NCBI RefSeq assembly: GCF_000235365.1
Contig: NC_016452.1
Coordinates: 606,001-670,000, forward strand
DNA from: Eremothecium cymbalariae DBVPG#7215
Lineage: Eukaryota > Ascomycota > Saccharomycetes > Saccharomycetales > Saccharomycetaceae
Length of the DNA: 64,000 bases
Direction of reading: 5' to 3'
The notes beneath the pieces are model-generated. The model was not told the origin of the DNA. It was given only the letters and a program-made list of their open reading frames with translations, and did no database searches. Shown piece after piece: positions 12,306-21,638 of the stretch. How positions within the stretch are numbered: position 1 is the stretch's first letter; each line of letters opens with the position of its first letter. The translations under genes were made by a program, and so were the position numbers.

Positions 12306-13270
12306 CAACCACCTATATACATATCACTACCCACATAGCATAGTACACAATTCTTAAACTACTAATACTGTCCATTCTCTTCATTGTATTCACTTATTGT
12401 CACCGATATAACAATATATATATCCTTCCCCGCATTCTAGTATGTTTCCACTATGTTTCCATTCCATTCGCGCTTCTGTACCTGCTTACGCTGCCATCGT
12501 TGTCCCCCCAGACACGGGGGCGCACGCCGACTTTTTCAACGCCTTCTCGAGCAGATGCGTTCCTGCTCCTGCAATTGTTGCTCGAGGCTCCTGCCGGCGG
12601 GCCCAACCACCAAAAACCCACATTAATTCCGTAGGGCTAAACCGGCTTGATTTCCAATATGTTCTCAGCTGTTTCTCAGACATTACTACTCCGTATGCTG
12701 TCCTGATGATCCCTGCCTTCGGCTTCCGTTGCAGACTAACGACGAGACAAAAACCGGGCCCTAACGCAGGGAAGGGTAGCGGCAGCCGCTGGCAGATGTC
12801 ATTATCACGAGTGCCATGCATTGCAGCTGCAGTATGCACATGGCGGGTTCGCGGACGGTGTTGGTCACGTGACGTTCCATGTGAATTTGTGAAATTTGCT
12901 CTTAACCATTCATTAAAGTCGAGTTCTACAGTAGTTTTAGGCTTGAGAGTCACAGGGCTATATGGTAAAGATTCGCAAGAATAGAGAGAGATCTGCAACT
13001 AGGGTTAAGTTGTGAGATAATTAGGGGCAGTGAGAGATTAGATAGGTAGAAGAGGGCTTGGTCTGTTTTGGGTTGGGCATATATTTAAAAAGATAAGGCA
13101 GGCAGGCAGGCAGGCGTGAGGGAAAGAAAAGGGCATAGAGGCTGTTTTGAGAATCTGGAAGGAGTGTTAAGGAAGAAGAGTACGGGGGATTTAGGGTTCG
13201 GGCATTGTTATATCAGGCTTTGGATGGGATTAAGATAGAAGCAATTAGACTAAAAGGAGGTGGATCGAAA
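12306..13270. promoter_or_regulatory. INO2 upstream region: GC-rich island, E-box palindrome, UASINO-like element
   Basis: A 965-bp gap. From ~12440 to ~12900 it is clearly richer in G+C than the surrounding DNA, and both strands stay open for ~500 bp. GTCACGTGAC, a perfect 10-bp palindrome around CACGTG, lies at 12864-12873. CATGTGAATT at 12878-12887 matches the UASINO/ICRE consensus CATGTGAAAT at 9 of 10 positions. A purine-rich leader follows, with GGCA repeated four times at 13097-13112 and a short upstream frame at 13224-13238. In S. cerevisiae INO2 is autoregulated through such elements. Confidence 0.6.
13097..13112. repeat. (GGCA)4 microsatellite in INO2 leader
   Basis: Four tandem GGCA units followed by GGCG, in the purine-rich sequence before INO2. 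Confidence 0.8.
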
Positions 13271-14245
13271 ATGTCCATGAAAGGACGAGAGAAAGAAGGG
13301 TATAGGGAAGGCAGCTACTTTGATGAGCTGTTTGACCTAGATCTCGATATAGATTTTGAGACGGCGTATAACATGATTTCGGGGACCGTTGAGCAGCTGG
13401 ATTGTGTTGAAGGGGGGAGTGGTGGGGAGACACATGGTAGCGTGAACGATGGGTCTCAGTTTGTGACTCGGGATGATCTGACGGTTGGCGTTGGTCGGTT
13501 TGAAGTGGGCGAGGGGGATGGGAAGGTTTCTGGGGGTGGTTTAGGAGCTGGTAATAATGGAGGACGAAGCGGGCTTCTTCCACACAACTTGCTTAGTGTA
13601 GATGAGTCTTATGCAATTGAGAACTTTCTGGATAGTCTATTGCCCTCTAATGAAGGCTCTCCATTACCAAATGTGTCTATACACCCGTCATCTAATATGA
13701 TGGCAGGGCCTGGGATGGTGACTGGTGCAGGATCGCTGTCGCTGCCGCCGCCTCCAGTTCCAATACCGGCATCATCATCATCCCATCAGCAGCGGCAACC
13801 TCAAAAACAACAGCAACAATCGCAGCAATCGCATCTACATAAACATATGATTGATGATGGAAGATACTGCCCACAAGTAGTTGAGCTTCCAGAAATCAAA
13901 CTTCCGGAGGATGAGATCCCCGATGATATTAATTTAAATCGGGCCAAGTTGAGGCGCTGGAAACACGTTTATTGTGAAAAACAGCGAAGAATGATCTTCA
14001 AGCAGGCCTTTGATGAATTGATAGCGATGGTACGTTTTCCACGGCCTTCTGAATCACAAGTAGCTAAGGTTCGTGGTAGAACCACTTTGAGTAGAGAAGA
14101 TGACATTTCGAAGGTCCGAGAGCCGGGGGATGGTAAGAGGATCCCAAAGCATGTACTTTTAAAGTACATAGTACAAGACATCGAATTGTTGGTGTTAGCT
14201 AATCAGGAATTAGAGAGTTTGATGACAACTTCAACAAGGACCTGA
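13271..14245 (+). CDS. INO2: INO2, bHLH activator of phospholipid biosynthesis genes
   Basis: DNA-binding partner of Ino4; the heterodimer activates INO1, CHO1 and other lipid genes through UASINO. The start is the ATG at 13271, giving 324 residues (304 in S. cerevisiae). Two activation segments are conserved: FDLDLDIDFETAYNMIS (~21-37) and LLSVDESYAIENFLDSLL (~107-124). The middle is Gly-, Pro- and Gln-rich. The bHLH occupies ~225-318: RRWKHVYCEKQRR carries the His-x3-Glu-x3-Arg E-box contacts (His232, Glu236, Arg240), helix 1 is FKQAFDELIAMV, and helix 2 starts at GKRIPKHVLLKYI. The loop is about 25 residues longer than in S. cerevisiae. The gene is convergent with KIN1, and its order matches YDR123C. 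Confidence 0.95.
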   Translation: MSMKGREKEGYREGSYFDELFDLDLDIDFETAYNMISGTVEQLDCVEGGSGGETHGSVNDGSQFVTRDDLTVGVGRFEVGEGDGKVSGGGLGAGNNGGRSGLLPHNLLSVDESYAIENFLDSLLPSNEGSPLPNVSIHPSSNMMAGPGMVTGAGSLSLPPPPVPIPASSSSHQQRQPQKQQQQSQQSHLHKHMIDDGRYCPQVVELPEIKLPEDEIPDDINLNRAKLRRWKHVYCEKQRRMIFKQAFDELIAMVRFPRPSESQVAKVRGRTTLSREDDISKVREPGDGKRIPKHVLLKYIVQDIELLVLANQELESLMTTSTRT

Positions 14246-14548
14246 ACCCCGTAAGTTGTTTTTCCGCATTCACGTTATGATTAGGTTATGTATATGTATA
14301 TGTAATTCTATATAATATATCTTTGGATTTAGTATTTTTTTTTGTTCTTTGACTGTGGAAGCTGTTTTTGGCACTCGATTCACACATTCAGATGAAAGAA
14401 AGAATATAAACAAAATTTCACTAATGAAAAAAATAGTAAATAAACCAACCGAACTTTAAAGACAAATTGTTTTTTAGAATCTATATGAAGGAAAATATTT
14501 GAGGAGGTTTTAGGGGAAAAAACACAATAAACAATCAACAAAAATTCC
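14246..14548. other. Convergent intergenic region INO2 / KIN1
   Basis: A 303-bp AT-rich gap between two 3' ends. TATGTATATGTATATG near 14286-14303 resembles a yeast 3'-end efficiency element. No gene seen. Confidence 0.45.
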
Positions 14549-17500
14549 TCACAAATTCAATTCCTTTAAAATATGCGATGCCAACTCCTTGTACATCCAG
14601 GTATTACCTGAGACCTTTTTAAAGTGAACGCCAGCCAAACCAACAATGCGGACCTTTACAATATGTATTTCAAACCTCAGAGGTGGGCGCTCTTTCTGAT
14701 ACTGCATCTCCAAATCTTTACTATTCATGTATTGCGCTTTAGAATTGGTTAGATTATCATCTCCGTTTAATGATTCCAGCGATGCGGTAGATAGATCTTC
14801 CGTAACTCCGCACCCAGCACCGAAAGACTGCAATGTACTCTGTTGTGATTTTTCCTGTAGAGCAGCAGCCAACGGTGTGTTAGGGATATTTGGTTGTACC
14901 AAACTCTGTTGACGTCTGATGGACCCATAACGAGAAGAAATAGATAATTGTCTTCTATGTGGTGCTCCAGACCCTGGGTTGTTAACAGACCCAACAGAGT
15001 TAGATTCTGTAACAACAATGCTAGGTTGCTGCACAACTGAGTATTTTTTAGTCACATACGACTGCCTATGGACACAGATAAATCCACCTTTAACTTCTTT
15101 AAATTCAATATTCAACTTTTTCAAGGTAGAGATGATTTTATATCTAACTATAGGCAATGGTTTTGAAGATGTCGTTTGCACAGAAAAAAAGCCCTTTAAA
15201 AACAAAGAACGTGGATAATCTACGGAGGGCATGGAGCCTGGTGGAGCCCTTGAGGCTAACTTTAGAATTTGCTTGTCAGTTAATTCTTCATCAACACCAG
15301 ATAATGCGCCGTTAGATGATGAAGCACCAAACATGATATCTGATTTACTATCACTGATATTTTCTAGGAAGCCGTCGTCATTGAAATCTTGAGGTGACAC
15401 CTGAGTAGCAACTGCAGGTCTCATAAATTTCAAAGACTCTCTACGAGAATGCCCCACAGACTTGGCCCTTGCAGATGGATGCAACTTCCGGCCTTTCGGA
15501 ATATTCAGTTGCTTCAATGGTTTCTCTTCATCAACAGCTTCGTGACCATGATTAGTGGAAGATGATCCGCGAGTTGCAGATATATCTAAATCCTGTAATG
15601 TGCTCTGCAATATTTGCTGTTCCTTCACCAGTGTTTCTGCATTAGATGGTAATGCCGGCAGAGGCGATTGTGATTCAGCATAACTAGTCTTGCTGTCTAC
15701 AGTCGGTGCAGTTGGACCCAAACTAGAATACTTGGAAGTTGGAGCATATTCTGAAACAGTGCGAGTATGTGACTTTTTCGATTTAGCCACTTGCAAAGAT
15801 TGCGAAATAGTAGAAACCTGGTTTGTATATTTTGGCGACTGCTGTAGTGTATTTGAATCTTGAGTGTAGCCCTGTTGCGAACTTCCTTGAGAGTTGGTGT
15901 AACGATGCCGCTGTGAAAATCTTCTAAATAATGAACTAAAGTTTTGCTTCTCATTAGAGCTTGCAGAAGCAGCTGTAGAATGTGTCGACCCATTACCAAT
16001 ATTTACATATTGGTTATTATTGGTCTCGATGTCATGAGACTGTGGCGTTGGCGACAACACATTATGTTCTGCATCCTGCTCCACAACTTCTGTATCCTTT
16101 CTTGGTGTCGTTGTATGAGCTTGCTCTGGAATGGCAAGTTTTGGAGGTACCAAAATCTTGCGCTTATGCTTTGAAGGTGTTGTAGGCGAAGGGGCATATG
16201 ATAAGAAAGTTCCTGCAATTGGAAGGGTATTAGCTGATATTGTTTGGCTAACGCCATTCTTGATATGCGACTGCACTGTCGGTTGAGGTCCTGTCGTAGA
16301 TGGCCCAGAGTGCCGTGTAGCTTGTTCTGGACCAGAAGCAGAGACACCTGTTGTAACCTTTTGTTGTGCAGTAGCCGTAGAAGTAAATGAGCCTGCTGAC
16401 ATAGTACCTGCCGAAACAAGAGCGGTCGTTGCAGTTGGAGGCGCCGAATTGACGGCTGCGTTTGGCTCCTGTTGACCAGACAGCTGTATCTTTTTTTGGA
16501 TCTTAGAACGCTTGCGTTTCAACATCTCATCCACCAAATGATAGATCGATAATAATGGGTTAAAAGCCCGTGTAGGGTCATCCTCAAGCTTGTTATTTTG
16601 AACGTCACTCCAGTATTCTCCTGAGAGTTCAAGATATCCCTCTGAGTTAACGATCTTTTCTAGCCATTGTAAGGTATCGTCAACATCTTGAATCAACTCA
16701 AGTCTATGCATTTCTTTAATGACATCCATATTTATGAGATCCGATGTTAGTGGTACACTCTGTGGTAAATAGGATGGAGGTGGGAAGTCATAGCCCTTTT
16801 GCATCCACTGGTGATTAACTACCTGCTTCAATGTAGCCCTCTTCAGAGGATCTACCACCAACATTTTTGAAAGAAGCGAAATAACATCAATGGATAAATG
16901 TTGCGGATACTCAACTTTACCCTGCTTAATTTTCTCATGCAAAACACTGGCATTTTCATCGTCAAAGGGAACTTTCCCACAAACCAATACGTAAAGGACC
17001 ACACCAAACGACCAAATATCGACCTCAGGCCCAGTGTAAGGATGGGCCTTCAATAATTCTGGTGCAGCAAAATACAAGGAGCCACAAAAGGTGTGTAACT
17101 GCTTCTTTGGATCGTATAAATTAGAAAGACCAAAATCAATAATTCTAATTTCTCCGGAAGATGATATCATAATGTTCTCTATTTTTAAGTCTCGATGAAC
17201 AATGTTATTCATGTGCAAATACTGCAATGCAGACGCTATCCCACGAGCAAACTTACGCGCATGCCTCTCACGTAGGGACCCATGCTGAATGATATAATCT
17301 AGTAACTGCCCACCCGACACATACTCGAACAACATATAAAAGTGGTTGCTCATAGTACACATCTCAAACAAGCGACAGATATGGGGGTGATACAAAATCT
17401 GACCAAGCGAGGCTTCACGGATGGTCCTTTTGTCTCTAGAAATCTCCTTTTCCAACTTCTTCCTACGTTCCATAAGCTCCTCCTCATTGCTAGGAGGAGG

Positions 17501-17986
17501 CAATTGCTGCTGCTGCTGCTTGTGTATGAAAGACTTTGTCGCACGATTAACAATCTTAATCGCACAAAGCTCGTTTGTGTACCGATGCTTCGCCAATTTT
17601 ACTTTCCCCATCGAACCTGCACCAACAGTCTCTAAAAAGTCCCAATCACCAAGCGACTTACGATGGAACGGCTTTGGAGGCTGTCGCTGACTCGCATTCA
17701 GCCTTGTTTGTGAAGCACTATAACTCTCATTAATCTCCGCAGGTGGCATCAACTGCTGCGAGTTCTGCGTCTGCTGTGTTCCTCCACTTGAACCCTGTAC
17801 CGAGACAAACGCCTTACCCATCATCCGCGGCGTCGCAGGCGCCATTCCCATCACCTGTGTCGGACTTGCTGTATTACTACCTGACCCCGTTCCCACAACA
17901 CTATTCACTCCTATCGCTCCTCCTGAAGCTCCTCCACCCATCTTAAACTGGCTATTCACGTGGTAATCCTGCGTGGAAGATGGCAT
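14549..17986 (-). CDS. KIN1: KIN1/KIN2, Ser/Thr kinase of the PAR-1/MARK family
   Basis: Membrane-associated kinase acting in exocytosis, polarity and, in S. cerevisiae, ER stress signalling. The ATG at 17986 gives 1145 residues (1064 and 1147 in the two S. cerevisiae duplicates). The kinase domain spans ~115-396: glycine loop GAGSMGKV, catalytic Lys144 in CAIKIV, HRDLKIEN with Asp266, DFGLSN with Asp284, and an activation loop HTFCGSLYFAAPE. A charged insert (~157-190) separates the N-lobe strands, as in the family. A long Ser/Gln-rich linker follows (~500-1040). The C-terminal ~50 residues, FEIHIVKVRIVGLAGVHFKK onward, form the KA1 lipid-binding domain. It is the single pre-duplication copy, divergent from IOC2. 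Confidence 0.95.
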   Translation of the reverse strand: MPSSTQDYHVNSQFKMGGGASGGAIGVNSVVGTGSGSNTASPTQVMGMAPATPRMMGKAFVSVQGSSGGTQQTQNSQQLMPPAEINESYSASQTRLNASQRQPPKPFHRKSLGDWDFLETVGAGSMGKVKLAKHRYTNELCAIKIVNRATKSFIHKQQQQQLPPPSNEEELMERRKKLEKEISRDKRTIREASLGQILYHPHICRLFEMCTMSNHFYMLFEYVSGGQLLDYIIQHGSLRERHARKFARGIASALQYLHMNNIVHRDLKIENIMISSSGEIRIIDFGLSNLYDPKKQLHTFCGSLYFAAPELLKAHPYTGPEVDIWSFGVVLYVLVCGKVPFDDENASVLHEKIKQGKVEYPQHLSIDVISLLSKMLVVDPLKRATLKQVVNHQWMQKGYDFPPPSYLPQSVPLTSDLINMDVIKEMHRLELIQDVDDTLQWLEKIVNSEGYLELSGEYWSDVQNNKLEDDPTRAFNPLLSIYHLVDEMLKRKRSKIQKKIQLSGQQEPNAAVNSAPPTATTALVSAGTMSAGSFTSTATAQQKVTTGVSASGPEQATRHSGPSTTGPQPTVQSHIKNGVSQTISANTLPIAGTFLSYAPSPTTPSKHKRKILVPPKLAIPEQAHTTTPRKDTEVVEQDAEHNVLSPTPQSHDIETNNNQYVNIGNGSTHSTAASASSNEKQNFSSLFRRFSQRHRYTNSQGSSQQGYTQDSNTLQQSPKYTNQVSTISQSLQVAKSKKSHTRTVSEYAPTSKYSSLGPTAPTVDSKTSYAESQSPLPALPSNAETLVKEQQILQSTLQDLDISATRGSSSTNHGHEAVDEEKPLKQLNIPKGRKLHPSARAKSVGHSRRESLKFMRPAVATQVSPQDFNDDGFLENISDSKSDIMFGASSSNGALSGVDEELTDKQILKLASRAPPGSMPSVDYPRSLFLKGFFSVQTTSSKPLPIVRYKIISTLKKLNIEFKEVKGGFICVHRQSYVTKKYSVVQQPSIVVTESNSVGSVNNPGSGAPHRRQLSISSRYGSIRRQQSLVQPNIPNTPLAAALQEKSQQSTLQSFGAGCGVTEDLSTASLESLNGDDNLTNSKAQYMNSKDLEMQYQKERPPLRFEIHIVKVRIVGLAGVHFKKVSGNTWMYKELASHILKELNL

Positions 17987-18930
17987 CTCCCTCAGTTGAC
18001 TCACTAGATGTAGTAGACCTCGCTACTCCAAAAACCCACAAAACTGAAACTCAAAAAACTCAGAAATAAAAATTAAAATAAATAAAATGAGATTAAAGAT
18101 TCAAACAGACCTTTATTAAGATATCCAAAAACAGTTCTAAATTATTAAAACAAAAGACTTTCCAAAACAAATTGATAAAAAGAAATTTCAGACAAAAAGG
18201 GTTTCCTAATAACGTCAGATGTATATATATTATACTTCCTTCTAGCTTCCTTGTCTTTTCTCTGCTCCCTCTCTTCACTACCTATAGCTCTGCCTTCTTA
18301 TCCCTTAATTACCTATCCTACCTTACCTTTCCACTAATTCTTCACCGAAATTCGCCTCTATAACCTCCGTACTTTCTTCCCGCTTCTCTTCTTGTTCCTG
18401 TGCTTGTCCCTGCTTGCGTTATCTAACGCTCAGCTCCGGGCAATCTTTCTTAAAAAACACAGCCTCTCACGTAAAAAAACCAGCTACAACTATCTTGTTT
18501 GAAGCTGGTTCCCGATTTACTGATGACCACGCTAATATTGACCACTAGTTGCTTTCTTCTACACCTCCTAGGTGACAGAACACTTGTGTTTACAGGGATA
18601 GACTTCCTGAATCCAATGCTTCGTTGTTTTTTTCGTGTAAGCGGTTCTGCCCCCTTTTGCCACCAGCATCTTTCGTGTAAAATGATAAACAACGGTTTCG
18701 TAAAAAGAAACGTGATTTATCGTCGAAAACAAATGATGTTTGAGGTTTGGTGAGGTGGGTGGGTGTTGTGAGCAAGACAGCGAGCGGGCGAAAGAGGAAG
18801 TTCTCGTTATTATTATTATGGTTATTATTGGACAAGTTGGGTTTGGTCGGATGGAAAATGGCAGTAAAGGTGCAGACCAAGGGCTTACTAGCGATCTGTA
18901 AGTAGTAGGATCAAGGGAAGGAAGGCAGTT
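17987..18930. promoter_or_regulatory. Divergent KIN1 / IOC2 intergenic region
   Basis: A 944-bp divergent promoter. From about 18233 to 18420 the plus strand is strongly pyrimidine-rich, so a KIN1 transcript starting beyond it would have a purine-rich leader. Short A-rich blocks lie at 18050-18090. Open frames of 80-96 codons here are unconserved-looking and overlap each other. No RNA gene recognised. Confidence 0.45.
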
Positions 18931-21483
18931 ATGGGTACGATCAAGAAAGAGGTTAAGCAGGCGCGGGTTGTAGATTGGGAAAAGTACGCGGGAGATGATA
19001 TTGTTGGGCAGTTGCGGAAGCAGAGTATAGTGGAAGTAGATCCGCCCGAGTCGCTGAAGAGGCAGTGGTATTATAACTATGGTGTCGGGTGGTTGTATAA
19101 CGTATGTTGGAGTTATTGGACGGCGGATGTTGGGAAGGCCATGTGGAAGGAGGTGCGGTTTGAGGAAAAGTTGTTGTTGGCGGATATGAATGAGGTTGGG
19201 CCGCTGGTGAATGGAGAAGAAGAAGGGAATTTATACTACCAGGTTTTGTTGCAGCTGTTGAGGACGGTTTCTCAGAATAAACAGGCAGTTTTTGAAGACT
19301 GGGATGTGACAATGAAGTATCATTTACAAGAGGAGACTGGGCTGGAGTTTTATTCTGGGGATGTTAGGTTTCTGGAGTTGTCGGCGGCCGAACAGTTTGA
19401 GGTCATCTATAGGTTGATCAAACTTATAGAGCGTAAGAGTGTGGTTTTCCGGAACTACTTGTTGAACAATGAACATCTTTTTAAGTTTCCGCAGATCTGG
19501 ATGGACGAGTTTACTTCGCTATTTGTTTTACCAGGGGGCAAGATTATCAAGAAGCAGATCAGGGTACCAAAGGATTCAGAGCTGAAAATCCCCATCAAGT
19601 TGCGAAATTGCACTGTAAGATATGAAGATGATGATGGCAAGTCTTTGGAGGTTGTTCATTACGACTATTCCCAGGAGATTGACTCGTACTTACAAGATGT
19701 TAAAGTGAACTACATGGTAGAGTCTTACAATTGGAAGACATTTTTAGATTACATTGGTTCATATGAGGAAGGTGAATTTCGTGAATTTTTCTGCAGCCTG
19801 ATTTCGTATGCGGCTGCCAACGAGCTTTATGGGGCCAAGTTGTGGAATAGTCGGATAAAGGAGAGATCAATGCAAGAGCTTATAACTAGGCGTAAGCGGT
19901 CTTCCAGATTAGTTGCGCGTGAAGAGGAAACTCAGAGGAAACAGCTGGAGAAAACTTGGAATGACAAATTAGACGAACGAAGTAAGTTCATTCGTTTCCG
20001 TCATAAACTGGTCGTCAAACGTTCCAAAAAAATCAAAGATGCGCTCTGGTCATTGCTATGGGATAAGTTTGAATATGATTCTAAATTCGAGAAAATTAGG
20101 AGACGTACTGCGGATTCTGTTCCCAATGGTGAGACATTACTGCCTGAGTCATCTGCAACAACTGATCTTTTGTCTGCTGCCGAGGCGTATGTATTGGAAC
20201 ATGGAGCCACATACTTGTCAAAGATCATTACCATCGATAACGCTGAAAATCCTCTCATAATGCAGACAGAAGAGTTACCAGATGAACTTTGTATCACCAA
20301 AAGCGATTTAACAAAACTTGCAAACCATGGAATCCCAGTTGATTCCTTCCAAGAGGATAATAAGGACTGGTATTTCCAATGTGTTTGTAACATAGAATCG
20401 GGTGTCAACATAGATCCTGAAAGTAAAATATTTAGCGGTTACAACCTCGTATGTTGTGATTCGTGCTTAAGATGGCAGCATTGGGAATGTCAGGACAAGG
20501 CTGTGGTGGACATTTTATCTCGTGGCCACGATAAACCTTTAACCGCCAAGGATTTCTCATTGGTTCCCATGGGTCCTACTCATCAACAGAGAAGAACATC
20601 CCGCCGTGCTGCAGCTGGAGGTGAGGTGGAGCAAGATACCGAGAGGCCTACTATGCGCCGCAAATTCCCAGGTGAATCTGAAGTATTTATATGTGGGTGG
20701 TGCATTGCAAAGTTAGAGCAAGACATACGATCTGTATTCAAATCTGAACTAATCTCTACAAGAGCTAAGCAAAAGAAACAGGCTGAGGATAGGGAACGGC
20801 GTAAGAAGCTCAAAGAAGAAAAGAAAAGACAAGAAGAGTTGCAGAAGAAACAACAGATGGCAGCAGTAATGATGAAACAAGGGTCAATCCCTTTACCTCT
20901 CTCCTCAGTTAATTCGGATTCAACTTTTGAACGTACAATTTCTTCTGGGGCGGCGCCTTCTGCTTCTATATACACGCAAAACGGTCAAACACCTCCTCAA
21001 AAGCAGCAACTGCAACTGCAGCAGCAGCAAAAGCAAAAGCTAAAGCTAAAGCTACAGCAACCAATATCACTGCTTCCACAGCAACAACAGCCACGCCAGC
21101 CACAACTAGCTTCCTGGCAGATCCAGAGACCTCTGCAACAAAGTACATATCCCAGATTAATGAATCCATTGCAAAATATGATTTCCTCACATACTCCGGA
21201 ACGCGAGACCGTCATCCAAGACAATCAAAAGCACCCTCACCAACCACAGCTACAGCTTAAGAAGCCGCGCCTCCAGGAGCCGCATCTGCAGGAGCCGCAT
21301 GTTCAACAGCAGCCATCGCAACCCCAACCGCAGAGCTTTCTTCCAAACCAACAACCGCAATCATCTCAAAACGTTGTATCCTCTCCAAACCTCAATAACG
21401 ACTCAAGACCAACACACAGCTCTGCAAGCACTACTAGCATAGCCAGTGGAGGCACTACGTGTTCTACTGATACGTACCTTTAA
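18931..21483 (+). CDS. IOC2: IOC2, PHD-finger subunit of the ISW1b chromatin remodeller
   Basis: Nuclear protein that in S. cerevisiae joins Isw1 and Ioc4 in complex ISW1b, which spaces nucleosomes over gene bodies. Length is 850 (812 in S. cerevisiae). The N-terminus (~14-60) has the WEKYAGDD and RQWYYNYGVGWLYNVCWSYW motifs. Residues ~150-400 are the conserved helical region with many basic residues. A PHD finger spans ~484-592, with CVCN, CCDSCLRWQHWEC and CGWC forming the C4HC3 ligand set; a basic low-complexity insert sits inside it. A basic coiled coil follows (~605-655), then a Gln/Pro-rich tail (~680-815) with repeated LQEPH units. The ATG at 18931 is first in frame. Order KIN-IOC2-GIS3 is as on chromosome XII. 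Confidence 0.93.
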   Translation: MGTIKKEVKQARVVDWEKYAGDDIVGQLRKQSIVEVDPPESLKRQWYYNYGVGWLYNVCWSYWTADVGKAMWKEVRFEEKLLLADMNEVGPLVNGEEEGNLYYQVLLQLLRTVSQNKQAVFEDWDVTMKYHLQEETGLEFYSGDVRFLELSAAEQFEVIYRLIKLIERKSVVFRNYLLNNEHLFKFPQIWMDEFTSLFVLPGGKIIKKQIRVPKDSELKIPIKLRNCTVRYEDDDGKSLEVVHYDYSQEIDSYLQDVKVNYMVESYNWKTFLDYIGSYEEGEFREFFCSLISYAAANELYGAKLWNSRIKERSMQELITRRKRSSRLVAREEETQRKQLEKTWNDKLDERSKFIRFRHKLVVKRSKKIKDALWSLLWDKFEYDSKFEKIRRRTADSVPNGETLLPESSATTDLLSAAEAYVLEHGATYLSKIITIDNAENPLIMQTEELPDELCITKSDLTKLANHGIPVDSFQEDNKDWYFQCVCNIESGVNIDPESKIFSGYNLVCCDSCLRWQHWECQDKAVVDILSRGHDKPLTAKDFSLVPMGPTHQQRRTSRRAAAGGEVEQDTERPTMRRKFPGESEVFICGWCIAKLEQDIRSVFKSELISTRAKQKKQAEDRERRKKLKEEKKRQEELQKKQQMAAVMMKQGSIPLPLSSVNSDSTFERTISSGAAPSASIYTQNGQTPPQKQQLQLQQQQKQKLKLKLQQPISLLPQQQQPRQPQLASWQIQRPLQQSTYPRLMNPLQNMISSHTPERETVIQDNQKHPHQPQLQLKKPRLQEPHLQEPHVQQQPSQPQPQSFLPNQQPQSSQNVVSSPNLNNDSRPTHSSASTTSIASGGTTCSTDTYL

Positions 21484-21603
21484 TGATAGACAAGTGGTAA
21501 ACGTACAAAATTATATAAACTGTTCGAAGAAACAACAGACGCCTCTCGAGCATCATACAGGAGAGTACATGCAGCATTGCGGGATAAATATCCAATTCCA
21601 ACT

Positions 21604-21638
<35 letters not shown>

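Noticed and set aside
12442..12998. Two long opposing open frames as genes
   Set aside because: They overlap each other almost fully, lie in a GC-rich promoter island, and their translations are low-complexity with many Cys, Arg and Pro and resemble no family I know. Kept only as a compositional finding.
13205..13270. Longer INO2 start at a TTG codon
   Set aside because: Yeast nuclear genes start at ATG; the ATG at 13271 gives a protein that begins just before the conserved first activation segment. For the same reason I moved the starts of KIN1, GIS3, TRM1, the sulfate permease, APC4, MRPL1, PDS1, MIM2 and FOB1 to the first in-frame ATG.
18450..18880. Overlapping 80-96-codon frames between KIN1 and IOC2
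   Set aside because: They overlap on both strands and show no recognisable protein features; likely chance frames in a promoter.
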